DNA from: Linum tenue | Taxonomy: Eukaryota; Streptophyta; Magnoliopsida; Malpighiales; Linaceae | Direction: 5' to 3' | Length of the DNA stretch: 64,000 bases | NCBI GenBank assembly: GCA_946122785.1 | Contig: CAMGYJ010000005.1 | Span: 87,104,547-87,168,546 of the forward strand | Shown here: positions 44,150 through 55,970 of the stretch, one piece after another | Layout: each line of letters starts with the position of its first letter | Position numbering within the stretch: the stretch's first letter is position 1 | Notes under the pieces: generated by a model | Database searches by the model: none | The model's input: only the letters and a program-made list of their open reading frames with translations | Told to the model about the DNA's origin: nothing | Made by a program: the position numbers and the translations under genes

Positions 44150-45184
44150 TGATTCGGGTCCAATTATACACATTTTATCCCCCTTTTTCTTAGACGTTTG
44201 ATGCATTTGTACTTCGTGGGGCGTGGTTGTACGCTAGTTTGCAAAAAATTTAGTATGTTTCGAATCCTAGCAGGTGAAACTGACTGTGAAATCGAAAGTG
44301 GGACGAAAAGGAGCGAAAAAGAGTCAAAGGGTGGAAGCAGCTGAGGATCATGGCGAAAGCTGAGTTTTCACGATCTTACGGACCGTGAAGTGTTGATGTT
44401 CCAGAAGCGGAATGCGCATCTCACTGGAGTCCAACCAGTTCACGGTCGCTAAGATCGTGAACCAAAGCCCCAGACCTTGAAGCGCTAATGTTCTAGAAGT
44501 GGAATGCGCATCTCACTGGATCCCAGTCAGTTCACGGTCACTAAGACCGTGAACTCAAGCCCTAGACCTTGAACATACTAAGTGAAACGGTGAAGATTTG
44601 CTCAACATCACGGTCCCGGAAGGATGTTCACAGACGTGAACTGGGACCGTGAACTGACTTTGACCCGGATATAAAAGGAGGGTTGAGCTGAAGGAAAAAA
44701 GGGAGAGACCTAGTGCGAGAAACTTCTTTCTTTTTCAGCTTTTTAGAGAGAGAAAACTTACAAACTAAAGAAGAGAATATGTTAGAGTTTCAACTCCAAG
44801 AAGGGTTTTGGGAATTTCTTCCCCAAAGGAGGATCTCTACACCACATGGAGCAAGGCTAACATCTCTAAGATGGTTTTCCTTCTTCTCCCTTGTGTTTCC
44901 TCCTTACCTAGCATGAAGTAGTTTCTCTTTTCACTTGGGTGTGTGTAAACCCTAGCTACAATGATGTGAATGTTTGTATGGATTGAATGATTAGTGTGTG
45001 GGTGTGTTTTAATACAAAGTTATGAGGTATTTTCATGAATATTGATTGGGTTTATGAATTTCAATGTCTTATGCTATTTTAACCTAGGTAGAGGGGAATC
45101 TCTTTTGAGTAGAGGCTTGTAAAAGCTAGATTTCCTAGGGCAACTTTTGTCTCCTGCTTAGGTTAAATTAGGGCAAAATTCTAA
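44150..45184 (+). repeat. Athila-like LTR, 5' part
   Basis: Starts TGATTCGGGTCC, as the solo LTR at 27593. A CACGG/CCGTG hairpin cluster lies at 44370-44656 and a TATA box TATAAAAGG at 44670-44678. It stops about 1 kb in, where another LTR begins. Confidence 0.8.
44370..44656. repeat. Hairpin cluster with 92-bp tandem duplication
   Basis: GTTCACGGTC (44530-44539) faces GACCGTGAAC (44545-44554). A sister hairpin lies about 92 bp upstream with one changed base in one arm, because the whole unit is duplicated in tandem (CCAGAAG at 44401, CTAGAAG at 44493). A larger nested one spans about 44610-44653 (CACGGTCCC/GGGACCGTG around TTCAC/GTGAA). Confidence 0.85.
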
Positions 45185-46394
45185 TGATATCATCAATAAT
45201 AACAACAATGATAACATCAATTATACTTTCCCAATACACGAGGCACATGCACACAACAAACAACACACATACACAATGCATTATGCAACCGTTAAGTCCC
45301 CTACGGCTAGTCATGCACAACCTAGCTTCTTTCCCCAACGCCTCCTCCTCCTCCACCTACTCCTCGATGCCTATTCTCCTCCCTCGCCGCCGACCTAAGG
45401 CATCGGTGAAAATCTCCCATGGCCCATGCAATTGGCTTTAAGCCGATCATAAACTCAAAGTCCTTACTGAGGACTAATCACATCATCAATTTCTACTACT
45501 TGAGCATGACTTGCCGTGGGGTCAAATGCTCAGAAAAATATACACAATCATGGAGGAAACTTCATTACACAACATATCCCTTCCAACATCAAGGTTTCAA
45601 TCAATGAAGTATAATCTTTAACAACAACTCTCTCATTCCATCATTAACATACTCTTCATCATCATTAACTTACTCATCATCCTTATTAACATGCCAATCA
45701 TCATCATTATCATTATCATACTCATCATCATTATCGAGATTATCTCAGTTTTCATTATCATCTACCACCCACCAAATCATACACCAACGTACTATAACAA
45801 TCAATTCATATATTTGGATTAAATTCCCTATTACTTGGGTCGCTTCATGACCCAAATACCATGTTTACATTAATTAGGCTACTAGGTTAGAGTTTACTCA
45901 TAGTTCATTTCCTAATCCACAAGCTCTTTGCCTTTTCAGGATTCTCCGATTTGCTTCTTTCCTTTAAGTACGAAAATAACAAGTCATTCAGTGAACCATT
46001 GCACACAAGAACTCCACAAATTCATAATCGGGTTAAAGTTCCCCAATGGTTCAACGAAAACACGAGATTTAGGGCAAGAATGGGAAGGGTGAAGGGTTAG
46101 GGTGCATAAATTTCTCATCCCTCTCTAAAAGTCTCTTCTTTCTAATCCCCCTTCCTCCAATCAAAGGCCGCCAAATTCCCTATCGCAAAACTTTCCTACT
46201 TACCCTTCTAACTTAACTGCTACCCATGGTTTCTTTACCCGATTCTTAGGTTAAATTGGTTTAACCTAACCCTAATGAACTTAACCCTTTCCATAACTAA
46301 TTCATGATTTTAAAACCAATCAAAACATATTATAAAAACGTCATAAACGATCTAAATATGGTTTATATCGTATATGAGGGACGAGAATGTTACA
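45185..46394 (-). repeat. Gypsy-type LTR, probably solo
   Basis: Reverse complement begins TGTAACATTCTCGTCCCTC, a common start of gypsy LTRs. About 1.2 kb. No pol or second LTR adjoins it. The left end (45185) is inferred from loss of similarity to the Athila-like LTR; no target duplication found. Confidence 0.5.
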
Positions 46395-47067
46395 ATTAGG
46401 TTTTGAGGAACCCTAGATTTGTATGCTACAATGAATTGTATGAACTTGAATTCATGATTGATTGACATTTTATATTCAGTTGAGGTTTTTATTCAGAATT
46501 GTTTGAATTCTAATCACATTCCTGCAATTTCAGCTTTAACCTAGAACGATAGTATTTGCATAGGTTAATAAAGCAACATGAATTGGAAGTAGTGAGTTAA
46601 TTGTGCGAGAGCCAATCGATTCAATGCTCTGTATTGGCGTACAACCCTAGTAGAGGAAGTTTGGATCTTATTGCCTTGGTTAGGTTATTCCAGTGGAGGT
46701 TAGTCGCCTACTGGATAATCTATTCAAGAGGGGTTGGAACACTTTAGTCGACACTCCAAACTATTTGAGAACTTTCCACAGTATAAATGTCAACTGAATT
46801 GAATTGGGTGAATTGCAACTTGGCCTAACTGCAATCTAGGGAGAATCATACCTAAGTGAGTTCATTAATTAGATTAACTTTAACCGTAGTTTGCTATAGT
46901 AGTTATAGTTCTTCTATCTTAATCTGGTTTGCTATATAATGAATCGAAGCGGAGTAATAGTAAATATAGAGACCTCATGAATTCGATATTTATTACTTGC
47001 ACCGCTATACTGCAATCACTTTCATTGGTTATACTTGGATAATGTTAGGAGTTGTTTTTTAGCGAGT
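46395..47067 (+). repeat. Athila-like LTR, 3' part
   Basis: Resembles the downstream half of Athila-like LTRs (GGAACCCTAG..., CCTAACTGCAATCTAGG, ending TTTAGCGAG). It overlaps in LTR coordinates with 44150-45184, so it comes from a second LTR copy. Confidence 0.6.
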
Positions 47068-47070
47068 AAG

Positions 47071-48290
47071 TTGATGAGGTACTAAGGTCCAAATACCATT
47101 GGCAAAAAGCGCGCTAAATTCAAAGTGAAGGGATTCTTCCCATTTAGAATATTGAAGTGCCTCCTTGATAGACTTGGGCTCAAGAGGTTTGGTCTTCGTG
47201 GTCATAAACAAGTTCTTTTGGTTGAAGATATTGTTTTTTTAATCTAGTGATGATATGGCTAGAGGAGGAGGTGATGATAGCGTAGGAGGATCTATTAAAG
47301 AAGTTGCTAAGTGGAGGGATGTCGAAGAGGAAGAAGAAGCACCATTTGTGTGGTGTGATGGTTCAATCTGTGGCCAAGTGTGGGATTGCCGTGAAGTGGA
47401 GTGAGACTGACAGAAGGTGATGTGGTAGTGAGGTAAGAGTCTACGCAGGTTGATATGTAGGAGGATTAGTAACAAAACCAGGAAATGTATTCCTTATAAA
47501 GCCTAAAACCAAATGTGTCGAGTGAAGTGATAAACAAAGATAATATAATAATGTAAACTCTATAGAACGTATGAGATACTATGAAGAGCCTCAAGCTAGA
47601 TGAATCGAGTGAAGTGATAAACAAAAATAATATAATAATGAAAACCATCAATAGAAGGAATAAGGACAGGAACCCAAACATCCGATTACACAAGATCAAA
47701 TGGTCGACTACTTGTCAAATCAGAGACTGAACAAGAAGTTTCTTACTCTTATTGCAAAGACGCGGACCACAAAAAAATCTGACTCCTCAAAGATCGGAGA
47801 GAATTAGTATTAAATAAACGAGATATGGAATTAGGTGAGGCATGACCAAGTCGATGATGCCAGGAAGATGAGGAAGTATGAGTGGTGATCAATGCTAGCC
47901 GAACCATTCCCACATTCTTAGATAATTCATACACATCACCATTATTCCTTCCCCCACAGAATTGGCGCCTCGTGTTTATATCCTTCACAACAACAAAATC
48001 AACGATTGAAATTGGATTGGTGCGCCTAAATTTGCCACTGATAAGAAACTCTTTGTAATCGACGCAACACACAAAATTTAATCCAATTCAATGAATTAAC
48101 CCCGTTGTGAATTGGAGAAGAAATAATACAAGTAATTTGCAAACCTGCGCCATCCCCATAAAGAATTTCATTAGGACCGTTGTAGTCCGAATAAATAGAT
48201 AAATTGCCAAGATTCGTGGTGACATAATATATCTTTCCTTTACAAAAGTTATTGAGTCTTGCGCCGTGAATGATCACAAAAAATATAATT
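47071..48290 (-). pseudogene. Copia integrase region relic
   Basis: Reverse-strand copia pol. The frame 48072-47749 holds the pre-integrase zinc motif start WHHRLGHASPNSISRL. Further on come a decayed SDVWVPVLIPSIDGFHYYIIFVYHFTR integrase block (about 47690-47610) and the linker into RT, ending KWEESLHFEFSALFANGIWTLVPHQ at 47071, where an LTR begins. The last block is also present at 44085-44149, so the two copia pieces overlap by about 65 bp. Confidence 0.75.
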
Positions 48291-48829
48291 ATTAGTCTTT
48301 GACAATATTATTAAACCAATAAATTCTTCCGGTCAACAACAGGTCAAACCTTAATCCAGTTATTTTATAATTTAATTTAAGAGTTGGACTCTTCAGAATG
48401 ATAAAATGAAATGAGTTCGAGCCAAACGCAACCAAGATTTCGTAGGGGTGGTAATCGATATGTATCTGGTATAACGATTACCGATTACCCGGTATTCGGT
48501 ATACCAGGAAATGAAATTGTGACCACCGAATACCGATACCGGTTTTGAGTCGGTATACCGGATATTCGGTAACCGGTATGCCGAACCAAGTGAGTAATAC
48601 CTAACCTCTTACACCTAGGATGATAAGGGAGCTCCCTTGCTACATCTGCTTTGTCCAGAACATCCACATGTTTTCTTGATACTTTAACTAGCCATTTGGC
48701 CTTTATTGTTATTGTTCGACAGACGAATCAGATTTATTTGCAGGGCCTTCTTCGAACTCAATTTCATTTTATATCATAGGGTTCCAATTTCTAGAGTTCC
48801 AGGCTCTCCAAATTTCTAGAGTTCCAGTA

Positions 48830-49783
48830 TCAAAGAACATGTACTGGGATTCATACAACCAGACCTAACACACAAATCTAAGGTTCTTCATACCCAAGTG
48901 AGTGAGAGAGTTTACTCCATAGAGAGAGAAGAAAAATCTGCTTCATATGCTGAAATCATCATGTGAAGGATGAAAATTTGCTTCTGATAATCAATCGACA
49001 CTCCTCCAAGCTCCCACCGAGCTCCAATGGTGATGGAAATCGATTTAGGGCACTTGGAAGTTCTGTTCGTCACTCTCTCTAGGTTTTTTGCTTTCTTTCT
49101 CTCCAAATCCGATCCCCTTGCAAATTTCCCGAGCGACCTATCAATAGGCAGAGATTCTGCGAGGTACGGCCCGAGTTACGGGCATAACTCGCCTTCCTAG
49201 CCTGTAACCTGCTGAAAACGGCCCCGTTGTTGCTATGTCGTCGCCCAGGAGTTACGGTTTCCTTGAGAGAGTTACGGCTTCGGCCGTAACTCAAAGAATG
49301 CCCCTGGAACCCTTTTCGTTCTCAAGACTGCAACTTACGGGCTCCTTTGCTAAGGTACGGGCCAGACCGTAACTTGCAAGGTCTGGCCGTAACTTACAGG
49401 AGGAAACTGCCCCTTCCGACGGCCCCATTGTTGCTATGTCGTCGCCCAGGAGTTACGGTTTCCTTGAGAGAGTTACGGCTTCGGCCGTAACTCAAAGAAT
49501 GCCCCTGGAACCCTTTTCGTTCTCAAGACTGCAACTTACGGGCTCCTTTGCTAAGGTACGGGCCAGACCGTAACTTGCAAGGTCTGGCCGTAACTTACAG
49601 GAGGAAACTGCCCCTTCCGCTCCAAATTGTCCCGAACTTCGCTCATTCGCGCCCTTTCACGTACTAAGTCCTGAAACATCATAAACAAGCACTACCTAGC
49701 GTATAATAGGCCACGAGAGCGTAAAACCAAGCGAGAATGGTCAAGAAATGACGGAAAAAACATGTTGGAATATGCCAATATCA
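48830..49783 (-). repeat. Athila-like LTR fragment in hAT element
   Basis: Reverse complement starts TGATATTGGCATATTCC and includes the family's TATACGCTAGG word (about 49703-49713). It is truncated in the region after CTTGGGTATGAAGAACC (about 48885). It has TACGG/CCGTA hairpins. Confidence 0.7.
49218..49619. repeat. 201-bp tandem duplication with TACGG hairpins
   Basis: Copies 49218-49418 and 49419-49619 differ by a single base as far as I can see (G to A near 49426). Each contains GAGTTACGG, four bases, CCGTAACTC plus further TTACGG and CCGTAA sites. Confidence 0.92.
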
Positions 49784-50397
49784 AATTCTGTTCGGCAAAA
49801 TTCTGGTAAGGGCCGGAGATTCTATTATCCCAAGTTCAGCTGCAGCAAAGCTCGTTTCCATTTTCAGTGAAGTACAGTAATACGTGAGAAGAGTCATAAT
49901 AGAAGGAGCTCGCAAGTTGCCATGGTGAGTACTGGAGGTTGGCAATCATTTCTACTTGCAGTAGAATGCAAACAGTAACTGGTTACTCGGCTCCTGATCT
50001 CAACCTGACAATAGGCGGAGTATACAAGGGCTTAAGTTTGAGTAGAAACTGGTAATTGCAGCATCATTTACTTACACGCGTACACCAAAATCCCATTTCA
50101 ATGATGGCGGGGGAAACCTAAGATTGAAATTGTGGGTCTTACCTGTATCAAAAATTGTAGTATTTACCCACCAAACTGAAATGGGATTCGGTATTTCCCA
50201 TATCAATTATTCTTGTTGTGGCATCCGGTATTATGGTACACCGTTTCGCCGTTGGTATATCCCGTTTATTATTTGGTATTACCGATACCATTTTCTGTCT
50301 GCCGAATACCGATACTGACTCTAAACATTATACCGAATACCGATGATAACCAATTAAACCGGATACTGGATTACTGATTACCACCCCTAAGATTTCG

Positions 50398-50747
50398 GTT
50401 TCTGGACCAAACTCGGCAAAACTTGCGTCATTAGCAACTTTATTGTTTAAATTTGTTGGTTTTTACTTTTTAAAATTTGGGGGAGTTTTTAAATTTTACA
50501 GCCCACGGTAAGTTCTTAAATTTAGGAGGGGGAGGGGGGCGGTTCGGTTAATGTACCATAGAAAGGAAACGCGATATATGGCGGCGAAATTTGGCGCTCA
50601 GGAGCAATTTTTAGGTGCCGAAAAGTCTTTATTTCAAGTTTGGGGTTTACATCCACACCCATATCACTCTTTTCATTTCTTGCCTTCATTGATCCTCAGT
50701 CTCACCTCCTCGCCGCGGCAAATATACCATCTCCGGCCGAGGGAGCT
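50398..50747 (+). promoter_or_regulatory. Promoter and 5' UTR of IMPA-9 gene
   Basis: Only 350 bp separate the hAT-like element from the first ATG. I see no TATA box at a fitting distance. TTTGGCGC at 50590-50597 matches the E2F site consensus, and AGCCCA (about 50500) is a TGGGCT site II motif on the other strand; both are common in plant housekeeping and cell-cycle promoters. The transcription start is not visible. Confidence 0.35.
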
Positions 50748-53700
50748 ATGTCGACAATGGCGGAAGACGGGTTCGCTTCTCACAAGAGAGACCCTGTCAA
50801 GTCATCAGGTTCACGGTTCACCTTACTACTAGGTTTTCCCTCTTTGTAAAATGTTTTCGAATGATTTGGCAAAGCGGTTTTTCCTAAGCTCAGTAAATGT
50901 AAAAGAGGACGAGTATGATGTTTTCTCAAGGAACTCGCTTTGGAGCTGAGGCCGTGGAGTTCAGTTCGTAGTTGATCAGATTTATCGTTTGTTTCTTCTC
51001 TAGATTAATTTGTTATTGACTGCCTAGTATCCGATAAAGTTGAGGTTTAATTTGATTGCCTTTCTTTTCTGCTATTTGATTGGTGTCTGGGACGCTTGTT
51101 GTTGTTATTTGTTATCATGCGTAGTTGGTGGCGTGGCTTCGCAGAAGAGGCGGCAGCATGCTGTTGCAGTTCGGAAAGAACGAAGAGAGTCCCTGGTCAG
51201 GGCAAAGCGCCTGTGCAGAGTTGGGTCTAGCGGTGATGATGCAGATACTCCCCTAAACAATGCGATGATGGTTGATGAAGAAGAATCAGTTTTGGATGCT
51301 CAAGCTGCTGCTGCTGTGGAGGAATTGAAGTCTGCTGTTGCTAATCAGTACGTCACCATCTTGGCAGAAAGATTTCCTTTGGGTTTCTCTCCCCTTGGCT
51401 TTATAGCTTTTTGTAATGTTGGGTTCGTGTTTGTATATGTTTCTGCTTCCATTGTAATTATTTGTTCTTTTCTTCCAATTATATGCTATATCTTCAGGGG
51501 TAAAGGAGCAATGCAGAAGGTAGTTGGCGCCCTTCGTGAACTAAGGCGTGTTCTATCTCGGACTGAATTCCCCCCTATTGAAGCTGCTCTTGAAGCTGGT
51601 GCAATGCCCTTACTTGTCCACTGTCTTGCGTTTGGTTCTCCAGATGAACAGGTGTAGAGAAATAACAGAATCTTGCGTTGTCTCTCTGATATGCCTTGAA
51701 CTGATATTTATACATTTAAGATGTTTGGTTGTATATTGAATGGTGTGATTTGATATTTATTGTTTTGGTTTACCATACTGCAGTTGCTTGAGGCGGCTTG
51801 GTGCCTAACAAATATTGCAGCGGGGAAACCAGAAGAAACAAAGGCATTGGTGCCTGCACTACCATTGCTTATTGCTCATCTTGGAGGTTAGTTCTCATGT
51901 TTCAGGTCTGCTAGATTTGAGAAGCCATCCTGTACTGCAGTTATCCTGAGAATTATTGTATTGGGTTTTAAGAGTTTGCATTCTGACATTACCTTACTCC
52001 CCTGGACCCCTATCCTTTGTGGTGTACGGGAAGGGGGACCCTTACTTCACTAATGGTAACAAGTGAAATTCTTATGAACCGGAATGTGTTCCTTGATTGC
52101 ACTGTTTGTGGTTGTCTCGTTGTTCAGAAAAGAGTTCCTCGCCTGTTGCTGAGCAGTGTGCATGGGCACTGGGAAATGTTGCTGGCGAAGGAGAGGAGTT
52201 ACGTAATGTTTTGCTATCCCAAGGAGTCTTATTACCTCTTGCAAGAATGATGCTGCCCAGCAAAGGTTCAACTGTGCGAACAGCTGCTTGGGCACTATCA
52301 AACCTGATCAAGGTTTTGAGTTTTTCTCGAGTTTTTTTCTAATTCTGTTTTTCTCTTGAGTTTCTTATGAATTTTCCACAAATTTTTTAATTTAGGTTTC
52401 TCTTCAACTAGTATGTATTTTTTATTCCTGCATCTACATTAGACAGTAAGAGACTTTGAATTGAATTGAATTGATGCCGTACGCATGTCCTACTTGACAA
52501 CTTAGACTCCTAATTTGAATTGATGAAGTTCAATATTAAATGTTTTTGCTAATCTGATGTATTTCCTTTACCAATCTCTTATATTTCATTTACAACATAG
52601 CTTCACTGTGTTTTTACGTAGGGACCTGATCCTAAGGCAGCAACAAATCTTATTAGAGTTGACGGAATATTGGATGCCATTACTCGCCACTTGAGGAAAG
52701 CGTACGTAGATCCTACTCCTATGGATTAACGTGTGGTCATTCGTTTCATGACCAATATGAATTGCTAAATTGTCTTTTCTGTACTCTTGAGTTTTGTGAT
52801 TTGATTAGTTCTCCATTTAGTTGTATGGTATACGTCTGCATCTGGCATGACATTTGAGCACTATAAAGGGTAAGATAATAGTGGGAATAGAGGCTCCTGA
52901 TTTTTGCCGTGCAAGTTGCTTGCGTTGAACATTGTTGGTTACATCTAAATATTGGGGCTGGATCTTATTCCCAACTGAATTGCATTTGTATTCCTAAATA
53001 ATGGTGGTTTATGCTGATGTCCCTTCTTTCTTAATCTCATTATCTTGAGATGGATATTGTAATTGCTTAAAACTTTATTTTTACCATGTATATGTGCTTT
53101 AGTTCTGATTTTCTGAATATGTCAATTTCAGGGATGAGGAGTTGGCAACTGAAGTAGCATGGATAACTGTATATCTCTCAGCTCTGTCAAATCTTGCTAC
53201 TGCCATGCTAGTAAAGTCCAATGTCCACGAATTGCTCTTGCATAGGCTCGCGACATCAACTAGCTTACAATTGCTTATACCGGTAACATACCCGATTTGC
53301 ACTCCAGTATATCTGTTATGAAATGGCAGATATATCCTTTCGTAGTTAACGTTGGATGTGATCTGGCATACTATACGTTAATGATTCTGTGTAGAAATCC
53401 TTGTGTTATCTGGCATACTATACTATACTATATTGCATATTTGGCTGGAATATTTACATACTGACTGAAGGTGTAACTGCTGTACTTAGTTAATATAGTT
53501 CTTTTTTTCCCCATTTAGTTGCTAAGGAGTCTTGGTAACCTAGTGGCCGGAGATTCTCAAACAACTTCTGCCATTTTTATGCCTGGACAGGAGATTACAG
53601 GCAAGTGTGATAATAAATGTGAGATTCTGAACTTTCTATCACATTTCGAATCAAGTTGTTGACTAATTGATCGTATTGTCCAGATAATATAATCGGAGTC

Positions 53701-54496
53701 CTAACTAAATGTCTGAAGAGTGAGCATAGAGTCCTGAAGAAGGTTGGTATATCAGTCACTCCACATCTCCTACTTCTACAAGCCTTTCCCCATGTTCTCA
53801 TTCGCTCCTGTTTTTTGCCAACAATTTCAGGAAGCTGCTTGGGTGCTGTCCAATGTGGCAGCAGGTTCCGTAGAACACAAGCAACTGATATACAAGAGTG
53901 AAGCTGTAATACCGCTGTTACTGCACCTCCTTTCAACAGCGGCATTTGATGTACGAAAAGAAGTGGCTTACACAATAGGCAACCTCTGTGTAGCTGCAGC
54001 AAGCGAACAAGATAGTGGGAGGCTAAGCCTGATTCTGGACCACTTGGTCTTCCTCGTTGAAAAAGGCTGTCTTCCTGGTTTTATTGACTTGATTCGATCC
54101 GCTGATACTGAAGCTGCAAAGCTAGGACTTCAGTTCATGGAGATGGTAAGCTGAATTTGGTGCAGTTTTCGTTTGATTGAGTGAATAGCAGAGAGAAAGC
54201 AAAGCTGAATTGACAGATGGTTCACAAATCACACAAACACACGAATATGCTGACCAGTACACATGTGTTTACACGTTACACTGTGTAAACAGCCAACGCA
54301 AATATGTGAACATTTCCATGTCCAAATGCAGGTTCTGAGAGGAATGCCGAATGGCGAAGGACCGAAGCTTGTTGAAAGGGAAGATGGGATTGAAGCCATG
54401 GAGAGGTTTCAGTTTCACGAGAACGAGGACTTGAGGAATATGGCTAACGGTTTGGTGGACAGATATTTTGGCGAGGACTATGGTCTCGACCGATAG
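50748..54496 (+). CDS. IMPA9: Importin subunit alpha-9-like nuclear import receptor
   Basis: Adaptor that binds nuclear localisation signals of cargo and, with importin-beta, carries it through the nuclear pore. Eleven exons: 50748-50808, 51125-51347, 51498-51651, 51784-51886, 52128-52312, 52622-52701, 53132-53282, 53519-53600, 53684-53742, 53831-54145, 54332-54496; phases agree throughout and give 525 residues, near the usual IMPA-9 length. Residues about 25-55 are a basic importin-beta-binding-like stretch (QKRRQHAVAVRKERRESLVR). Armadillo repeats follow with the cargo-groove W...N pattern: WCLTN (about 152-156), WALGN (193-197), WALSN (235-239), WVLSN (370-374). The C-terminus is GLVDRYFGEDYGLDR. 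All introns are GT-AG except the one after exon 8, which uses GC. A second in-frame ATG at 50757 has a better context (ACAATGG) and matches the start of the IMPA-9 family (MAEDG...), so it may be the real start. It is the only intact host gene seen. Confidence 0.93.
53601..53683 (+). other. GC-AG intron of IMPA-9 gene
   Basis: 83-bp intron with donor ACAG|GCAAGT and acceptor GTCCAG. Using GC keeps the phase and gives ITDNIIG, which fits the family. GC donors with an otherwise perfect consensus are a known minor class. Confidence 0.8.
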
Positions 54497-54800
54497 TGGC
54501 CACCTGAATGTTGCGTATATTAACAGGGACATCTCTTTGGACGCTATATTTCTATCCAGCCAATGTAAATTCAAATTGTCAAATCCAATGTACGAGTGGG
54601 GCTGGCCTATCAATCTTTTCCTTTGATATTTTGGGTCAGCGGTAAGGAATCGGAAAATTATTACCTTGAAGTCTATGTAGGTTGCATAAACCTTAATTGG
54701 TCTTTGTATGGGTTGAGATCTGAGATTAAAAAACTTCTTATTAAAATTACTTTTCTAAATGGATTTTACTTTTTGTGTTTAAATTTGAATTTTTTATAGG
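54497..54800 (+). other. 3' UTR and downstream flank of IMPA-9 gene
   Basis: The transcript's 3' UTR should lie here. AATGTAAA near 54561 could serve as a weak poly(A) signal. No other feature. Confidence 0.4.
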
Positions 54801-55160
54801 GTTAATTGCATGGTTGGTCACTGAGATTACAAAAACACTCAAGTTTTGTCACTCGAATATTTATATCCATTGGTCGTACTTTCCTTTACAAAAATCGTTC
54901 ACGTTGGGTCACTTTCCGTTAGGTGTCGTCCCTCTTCATTAACGGAGTTCGTTAAGTGATGATGTGGCAGATGAAATCGTCTAATTAGCACTATTTAACT
55001 CGAAAATAGTCTGATCTGACTCGCCATGTTATTGAAATCTGCGAGCTCATCTAAACCTACCCAACCCTCTAACCAAACCAGACCCGACGTGACCCAACCA
55101 ACCCAACTACCCAATCAAATCCCTAAATCGAAGAAAAATCAACAGTACCTTCCTCTTCTC
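54801..55160 (+). repeat. Dispersed repeat, copy 1
   Basis: Direct copy of about 61489-61850, starting TTAATTGCATGGTTGGTCACTG. Class unknown: no terminal inverted repeat or LTR feature found. 55161-55494 holds nothing recognisable. Confidence 0.75.
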
Positions 55161-55494
55161 TTCGTCGCTGAAGGGAAAACGATATGATTCTCTTTGCATT
55201 CCGTTTTACTTCTCCCCCTCCTCCGTTTCTTACATTCCAATCTCCCACCACCATTCCTCCCTCTTCATAATCTGCAATCACAAATCGGAATCACCCGTCC
55301 TTTTGAATTCAAACTTTCTCTTCCATGGTGATGACCTAATCCCCTCTGTTTCTCCTTTCTTTGTTCCTTCTCCCATCCCTTTCTGCAACTTTGGAACCAA
55401 ACCCAGAAATTCAAATACCCCCTTTCTTGTTGCCGCTGTTGGGTTTCAGAGAACCCGTTTCCCTCGTTAGCGTTTGGAAAACAATGTTATAAAT

Positions 55495-55970
55495 CAAACA
55501 GGAAAAATTAGGTTACCGATCTGGCTGAGTCTTGGACTAGGTCGCTCTCTTTAAGACGTTCGCAGCACTGCCTCGTTATTCGCACAACAGACTATCAGTC
55601 GGTCGCTTTCAGGATAAAACAACCACTCTTTTGATTTGCTAAGCGTTTTTGTGCGAAAACCGAAGCTCTATGAACTCACTCTCTTTCTCGTGTTTCTGCT
55701 CTCCGAGGTATATTTAGAGGGTCTGCGGGGTCTGCTATTTATAGGAGCAGAAAACCCAGAATATTTCCTCTTTTTTTGGGAATAAGTCACATTTTAATTA
55801 GGGAGATAATTACTCCCATAATTAAAATATAATCCATTAAGATAATTAATCCAAAATATCTCCATAAAATTCCTTTTATTAATTATCCATCTTATTTTTA
55901 ATTATGGGAAAATACTGAATAATTAATTAGGAATTTCATTTATAGCTTTTCAAAGCTATTCATCCCAACA
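55495..55970 (-). repeat. Copia LTR (3' LTR of reverse element)
   Basis: 476 bp. Reverse complement runs from TGTTGGGATGAATAG to GATTTATAACA, with a TATA box CTATAAATAGC inside (about 55735-55745). Immediately outside lies the purine tract AAGTGGGGGAT (reverse, 55971-55981). Inverted copy at 62176-62662. Confidence 0.85.

Larger units (their letters stand above)
48443..50389. mobile_element. hAT-like element upstream of IMPA-9 gene
   Basis: Perfect 14-bp terminal inverted repeats TAGGGGTGGTAATC (48443-48456) and GATTACCACCCCTA (50376-50389), with exact 8-bp target duplication AGATTTCG on both sides (48435-48442, 50390-50397). Subterminal regions are full of GGTATTCGGTATACC-like motifs in both orientations. 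There is no transposase, so it is non-autonomous. The middle is occupied by an Athila-like LTR fragment. Confidence 0.92.

Noticed and set aside
51040..51657. 205-residue open frame as a separate protein
   Set aside because: It is exons 2 and 3 of the IMPA-9 gene read through the 150-bp intron, with an upstream intronic start.
53602..53683. Alternative GT donor at 53607 for IMPA-9 intron 8
   Set aside because: It gives an insertion relative to the family and a poorer consensus than ACAG|GCAAGT; kept only as a test.
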